Assembly: GCA_016934435.1 (NCBI GenBank)
Contig: JAFGSU010000348.1
Coordinates: 1-8,312, forward strand
Length of the DNA stretch: 8,312 bases
Source of the DNA: Candidatus Zhuqueibacterota bacterium
GTDB taxonomy: Bacteria > Zhuqueibacterota > Zhuqueibacteria > Residuimicrobiales > Residuimicrobiaceae
Direction: 5' to 3'
The position numbers and the translations under genes were made by a program. Numbering within the stretch: position 1 is the stretch's first letter; the number at the start of each line of letters is the position of its first letter. The notes below the pieces were generated by a model that worked only from the letters and a program-made list of their open reading frames with translations, searched no databases and was not told where the DNA came from. Below, piece by piece: positions 5,094 through 8,312 of the stretch.

Positions 5094-6941
5094 GTGAAGC
5101 GCGAACCCTTTCTGCAGCGCCTGAAAAAATCGGTTCTGGTGTGCGATGGCGCCATGGGCACCATGCTATATGCGCGCGGGATTTTTATCAACCGCTGCTT
5201 CGACGAACTCAACATCACTGACGCGCCGCTCATTCTGTCGATTCACAAAGAATACGTGGCGGCGCGAGCGGACATTATTGAGACCAATACCTTTGGCGCC
5301 AATCGGTTCAAACTCCAACCCCACGGCCTGGACGATCAGGTGCAGGTTATCAATCAACGCGGCGCCGAACTGGCGCGTCAAGCGGCGGGTGAGAACCTCT
5401 ACGTTGCCGGTTCCATCGGTCCGCTGGGTATCCAGGTCGAGCCGCTCGGAACTGTGAAAAAAAACCAGGCGCGCTCGGCCTTTCAACAGCAGGCGGAAGG
5501 CTTACTGGCCGGCGGCGTTGATCTGTTTATACTCGAAACGTTCGGCGATGTGCAGGAGATTTCTTTGGCAATCGAAGCCGTGCGCGCGGTCTCGTCGCTG
5601 CCCATTGTCGCCCAGATGACCTTTGACGCCGAGGGCAAAACCCTGCTCGGTGTGCAGCCTGAAACCGTGGTACAAATATTGAGCGAACGAGGGGCCGATG
5701 TACTCGGCGCCAACTGTTCGGTGGGGCCGCAGCCCATGCTGGAAGTGATCGAACGCATGGCGAAAACCGGGGCGCGCTTTTTGTCGGCACAACCCAACGC
5801 CGGCAATCCGCGCCTGATCGACGGCCGTCTGCTCTACATGTCGACGCCGGAGTATCACGCCGAGTTTGCCCGCCGTTTTATCGCCGCCGGCGCCTCCATT
5901 GTCGGCGGGTGCTGCGGCACGACGCCCCATCATATCCGATCCATTGCCAATGCTGTACGGTCGTTGCAGCCGCGCAAGCTCGCGGGTAGCCTATCGGTTG
6001 CCACTGCCCGGCCGCTGCAGGTCACCCCGGTTCCGCGAGAACAAAAATCGGCGCTGGCAGCGCGATTGGGTAAAAAATTCGTCGTCTCCGTCGAGGTGCT
6101 GCCGCCGCGCGGTACCGACGTCTCCGCGGTGGTGGATGGCGTGCGCAAACTGGTGGGATTCGGGATCGATGCCGTCAATATTCCCGATGGACCGCGCGCC
6201 TCTTCCCGCATGTCGCCCATGGCTCTGGCGCAAATCTTGGAACGCGCATTGCCGGTGGAAACCATCCTGCACTACTGCTGCCGCGATCGTAATCTGTTAG
6301 GCATGCAATCGGATTTGCTCGGTCATCACGCCCTGGGATTGCGCAATATACTCGTGGTCACCGGTGATCCGCCCAAATTAGGGGATTATCCCGATGCCAC
6401 GGCCGTCTTTGACGTGGATTCGATCGGACTGACCCGCATCATTCATGGACTTAATCACGGCTTTGACGTGGCCGGCAATCCCATAGGCCCGCCCACCGCC
6501 TGGCATATCGGCGTCGGCGTCAACCCGGGTGCGGTGGACCTCGATCTTGAAATCGATCGATTGCGACGGAAAGTAGAAGCCGGAGCGGAATATATTCTCA
6601 CCCAACCGGTGTTCGATATAAAACAGTTAACAGTATTTTTCAATAGAATTACCGACGTTACAATACCCGTCCTTGCCGGCATTATGCCGCTGATCAACTA
6701 TCGGACGGTGGAATTCCTCAACAACGAAGTGCCCGGTGTCCATGTGCCGGAAAAAGTGGCAAAACGGCTGGCCGGAGCAAAAAATAGTGAGGATGCAAAA
6801 AATATAGGCGTACACATCGCCCGCGAAACCGTTCTATCGGTGCGCGAAATGGAGGCGGTGAAAGGGCTTTATTTAATGCCGCCGTTCAGCAAGGACAAAT
6901 ACGATATCGCGCTCAGCGTCCTGGAAGCCTTTCGACTCTGA
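5094..6941 (+). CDS. yitJ: Bifunctional homocysteine S-methyltransferase / methylenetetrahydrofolate reductase
   Basis: This cytoplasmic enzyme of 615 residues has the normal length for the YitJ-type fusion. The N-terminal half (about 10-290) is a zinc-dependent homocysteine methyltransferase barrel: CDGAMGTML (17-25), ETNTFGANR (63-71), and zinc ligands Cys208 (GANCSVGP) and Cys273-Cys274 (GGCCGTTPHH). The C-terminal half (about 325-610) is a MetF-like flavin barrel that reduces 5,10-methylene-THF to 5-methyl-THF: VSVEVLPPRG (331-340, Glu334 matching the MetF catalytic glutamate), VVTGDPP (421-427, Asp425) and ILTQPVF (501-507, Gln504). No cobalamin-binding or SAM-activation domain follows, so it is not full MetH. 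The start is GTG, because the conserved N-terminus begins before any ATG and a ribosome-binding site precedes it. It lies 12 bases after the outer-membrane protein gene and is probably co-transcribed with it, an odd functional pairing. The symbol is taken from the Bacillus homologue. All expected catalytic residues appear intact. Confidence 0.93.
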   Translation: MKREPFLQRLKKSVLVCDGAMGTMLYARGIFINRCFDELNITDAPLILSIHKEYVAARADIIETNTFGANRFKLQPHGLDDQVQVINQRGAELARQAAGENLYVAGSIGPLGIQVEPLGTVKKNQARSAFQQQAEGLLAGGVDLFILETFGDVQEISLAIEAVRAVSSLPIVAQMTFDAEGKTLLGVQPETVVQILSERGADVLGANCSVGPQPMLEVIERMAKTGARFLSAQPNAGNPRLIDGRLLYMSTPEYHAEFARRFIAAGASIVGGCCGTTPHHIRSIANAVRSLQPRKLAGSLSVATARPLQVTPVPREQKSALAARLGKKFVVSVEVLPPRGTDVSAVVDGVRKLVGFGIDAVNIPDGPRASSRMSPMALAQILERALPVETILHYCCRDRNLLGMQSDLLGHHALGLRNILVVTGDPPKLGDYPDATAVFDVDSIGLTRIIHGLNHGFDVAGNPIGPPTAWHIGVGVNPGAVDLDLEIDRLRRKVEAGAEYILTQPVFDIKQLTVFFNRITDVTIPVLAGIMPLINYRTVEFLNNEVPGVHVPEKVAKRLAGAKNSEDAKNIGVHIARETVLSVREMEAVKGLYLMPPFSKDKYDIALSVLEAFRL

Positions 6942-6950
6942 AAATGTATC

Positions 6951-6979
6951 GCGTACCCGCGGTTTTTATGCCGCGACGC
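6951..6979 (+). terminator. Hairpin downstream of the methionine enzyme gene, weak terminator candidate
   Basis: GCGT (6951-6954) pairs with ACGC (6976-6979), and CGCGG (6958-6962) with CCGCG (6971-6975). This gives nine base pairs with a three-base bulge and an eight-base loop. No real T-run follows; the Ts sit in the loop. It may stabilise the upstream mRNA end or weaken read-through into the GWxTD gene rather than terminate fully. Confidence 0.35.
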
Positions 6980-7023
6980 CATTAATTTGCGGAATTGGTT
7001 GCATATAAAATGGATGGAATAAA

Positions 7024-8295
7024 ATGAGAAAAATTATCCTGGTATTCCTGATTTTAACAACGGCTGGGATTTATGGGCCATCGGCACAGATGCGAACACA
7101 GCCATCGTCGTTTACGGCGATGCCGGAAAATTTCGGCAAGGAATTGTTCGTCTATCGCATCTATAATTTCGCCGATCTTTCGGAACGCAGCAAAAGCGTG
7201 GCGCAAGTTCATATATCCCTGGTCAATGATCTGCTCAACTTTATCAAGACTGATGCGGATGATTTTCGTGCCATTTACACCCTCGAAGCGATTGTATACA
7301 ACGATAATCATGAAAGCATCGCCTATCAGACCCTGACGGACACATTGCGCGTTCCGTACTATTCGGAGACCAACGATCGCAACAAAATCAAGCGCAATAT
7401 GTTCCTTTTCAGCTTGCCGCCCGGCAAGTATGATTACCGCATACAACTTTTCGATGGGGAAAACCAGGTTTTAGTGCAACAGGACGCTAAAATGGAGCTG
7501 GCCGATTTTGCGCCCGAGCATTTGCAGATGAGCGACGTTGTGTTCGCCGATCAACTAAATTGCCGAACCCAGCAATTCACGCCCAACCTGCGCAACAATT
7601 TCTTTGATGAAAATTCAGAGTTTGCCGTCTTTTTTGAAATATATCCGCCGCCATCCAACGATTCCCTGTTTATAGACTATAGCGTCACGGACGCGACAGG
7701 AACGCGTCTGCTGGAAGAACGGAAGAAAAAGCATTCTTTGTCGAAGATGGTTTTCTGCCTGCCCTTGCGTGATCACCTGAATCAGCCGGGGGAATATTTT
7801 TTCAATGTTGCGGTGCGACTCGAGAACCGGGTGGTAAAATCTCAACAAAAATTTACCATTTCCTGGGGCAACCTGAGCCTGAAGGGTGAAAATCTGGCGC
7901 TGGCGATTGAACAACTCAACCTTATTGCCAAAGGCGATTTTGTCAGACAATTGCGTGCGGCGGAGGAAGAAGAACAATGGCGCCTCTATGACGCCTTCTG
8001 GAAGGAACGGGATCCTACTCCGGCAACAGATAAGAATGAACTCAAAGACGTATTTTTTGAACGGATCGATTTTGCCAATCGAAATTTCACCGAACCCCGC
8101 CGGGGCCGCGAAGGCTGGCGAACGGATCGCGGCCGTGTTTTTATCCGCAACGGGCCGCCCGATGAAATTGAAAAAATGCCCACCGAACCCAATATGCCGA
8201 CCGCGGAAATATGGTATTATCGCAAATTGAACCGCCGCTATATTTTTTCCGATTCTCAGGGCATCGGCGAATATCGATTGGTAAAAGTGGAGTAG
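7024..8295 (+). CDS. Secreted GWxTD domain-containing protein
   Basis: A 423-residue protein of unknown function, complete with ATG and TAG. Residues 1-21 form a signal peptide with a likely SPase I site after PSA. The body (about 35-280) looks like two beta-sandwich-type regions, with alternating strands such as FRAIYTLEAIVYND (81-94) and YFFNVAVRLENRVV (258-271). The C-terminal GWxTD domain (TIGR04514 type, about 285-423) shows the usual order: an amphipathic helical stretch with LRAAEEEEQW (310-319), FWKERDPTP (325-333), NE (338-339), an Arg/Asn helix FFERIDFANRNF (344-355), the signature GWRTDRGRVFIRNGPPDEIE (364-383), then EIWYY (395-399) and YIFSD (406-410). Family members occur mainly in FCB-group and Acidobacteria-like genomes and have no established role. 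The ribosome-binding site is weak (GGATGGA at 7012-7018). The gene lies 82 bases after the methionine enzyme gene, past a hairpin, so it may be a partly independent unit. Confidence 0.9.
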   Translation: MRKIILVFLILTTAGIYGPSAQMRTQPSSFTAMPENFGKELFVYRIYNFADLSERSKSVAQVHISLVNDLLNFIKTDADDFRAIYTLEAIVYNDNHESIAYQTLTDTLRVPYYSETNDRNKIKRNMFLFSLPPGKYDYRIQLFDGENQVLVQQDAKMELADFAPEHLQMSDVVFADQLNCRTQQFTPNLRNNFFDENSEFAVFFEIYPPPSNDSLFIDYSVTDATGTRLLEERKKKHSLSKMVFCLPLRDHLNQPGEYFFNVAVRLENRVVKSQQKFTISWGNLSLKGENLALAIEQLNLIAKGDFVRQLRAAEEEEQWRLYDAFWKERDPTPATDKNELKDVFFERIDFANRNFTEPRRGREGWRTDRGRVFIRNGPPDEIEKMPTEPNMPTAEIWYYRKLNRRYIFSDSQGIGEYRLVKVE

Positions 8296-8312
8296 CATTC
8301 AGGAACGATTGC

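Noticed and set aside
5502..5933. Overlapping open frames within the methyltransferase-reductase gene on both strands
   Set aside because: The conserved zinc-cysteine motifs GANCSVGP and GGCCGTTPHH lie in the main frame, so the others are shadows.
7004..7009. TATAAA as a -10 box for a separate GWxTD promoter
   Set aside because: No acceptable -35 hexamer lies 15-19 bases upstream, and the implied leader would be only about 8 bases long, so it is too weak to call.
7615..8298. Minus-strand open frame (227 codons) opposite the GWxTD protein
   Set aside because: The plus-strand frame contains the diagnostic GWxTD motif, and the antisense product shows no family features.

Overview
The window reads as ordinary chromosomal DNA from a Gram-negative bacterium with an outer membrane, most likely in or near the FCB group (Bacteroidota, Calditrichota, KSB1-like lineages). 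Three things point that way: a GWxTD-domain protein, an outer-membrane barrel fused to a TolB/PD40 propeller, and a predicted promoter that can be read either as a sigma-70 site or as the Bacteroidota-type TTTG/TAnnTTTG site. The lineage is an inference, and no marker gene fixes it. I see no tRNA, rRNA, CRISPR array, insertion sequence or phage gene.

Layout. Bases 3-728 (+) hold the 3' part of a DUF4432 / aldose 1-epimerase-like protein that begins outside the window. A 145-base convergent gap separates it from 874-1650 (-), an unrecognised inner-membrane protein with one N-terminal anchor, a beta-rich periplasmic domain and four further membrane segments. A 308-base AT-rich divergent intergenic region (1651-1958) carries a perfect inverted repeat, a good promoter facing right, and a leader with several small palindromes. 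Next comes 1959-5081 (+), a 1040-residue outer-membrane protein that joins a zinc metallopeptidase domain, a six-bladed TolB/PD40 propeller and an Omp85-type 'surface antigen' barrel. Only 12 bases later, 5094-6941 (+) encodes a bifunctional homocysteine S-methyltransferase / methylenetetrahydrofolate reductase (YitJ type). After an 82-base gap with a hairpin, 7024-8295 (+) encodes a secreted GWxTD-domain protein.

How the genes fit together. The three right-hand genes are co-oriented and probably at least partly co-transcribed from the promoter near 1753-1781. Two are envelope proteins and one is a cytoplasmic methionine/one-carbon enzyme, so the cluster does not form one obvious pathway. The strongest candidate for undescribed biology is the peptidase-propeller-barrel protein. 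All the expected zinc-binding residues are present, the barrel has the C-terminal phenylalanine and arginine loop motif of Omp85 proteins, and no POTRA domain is visible. The propeller and peptidase appear to take the place that POTRA or patatin domains occupy in other Omp85 relatives. The GWxTD protein and the five-segment membrane protein are also of unknown function and could act in the same envelope process, though only proximity supports that.
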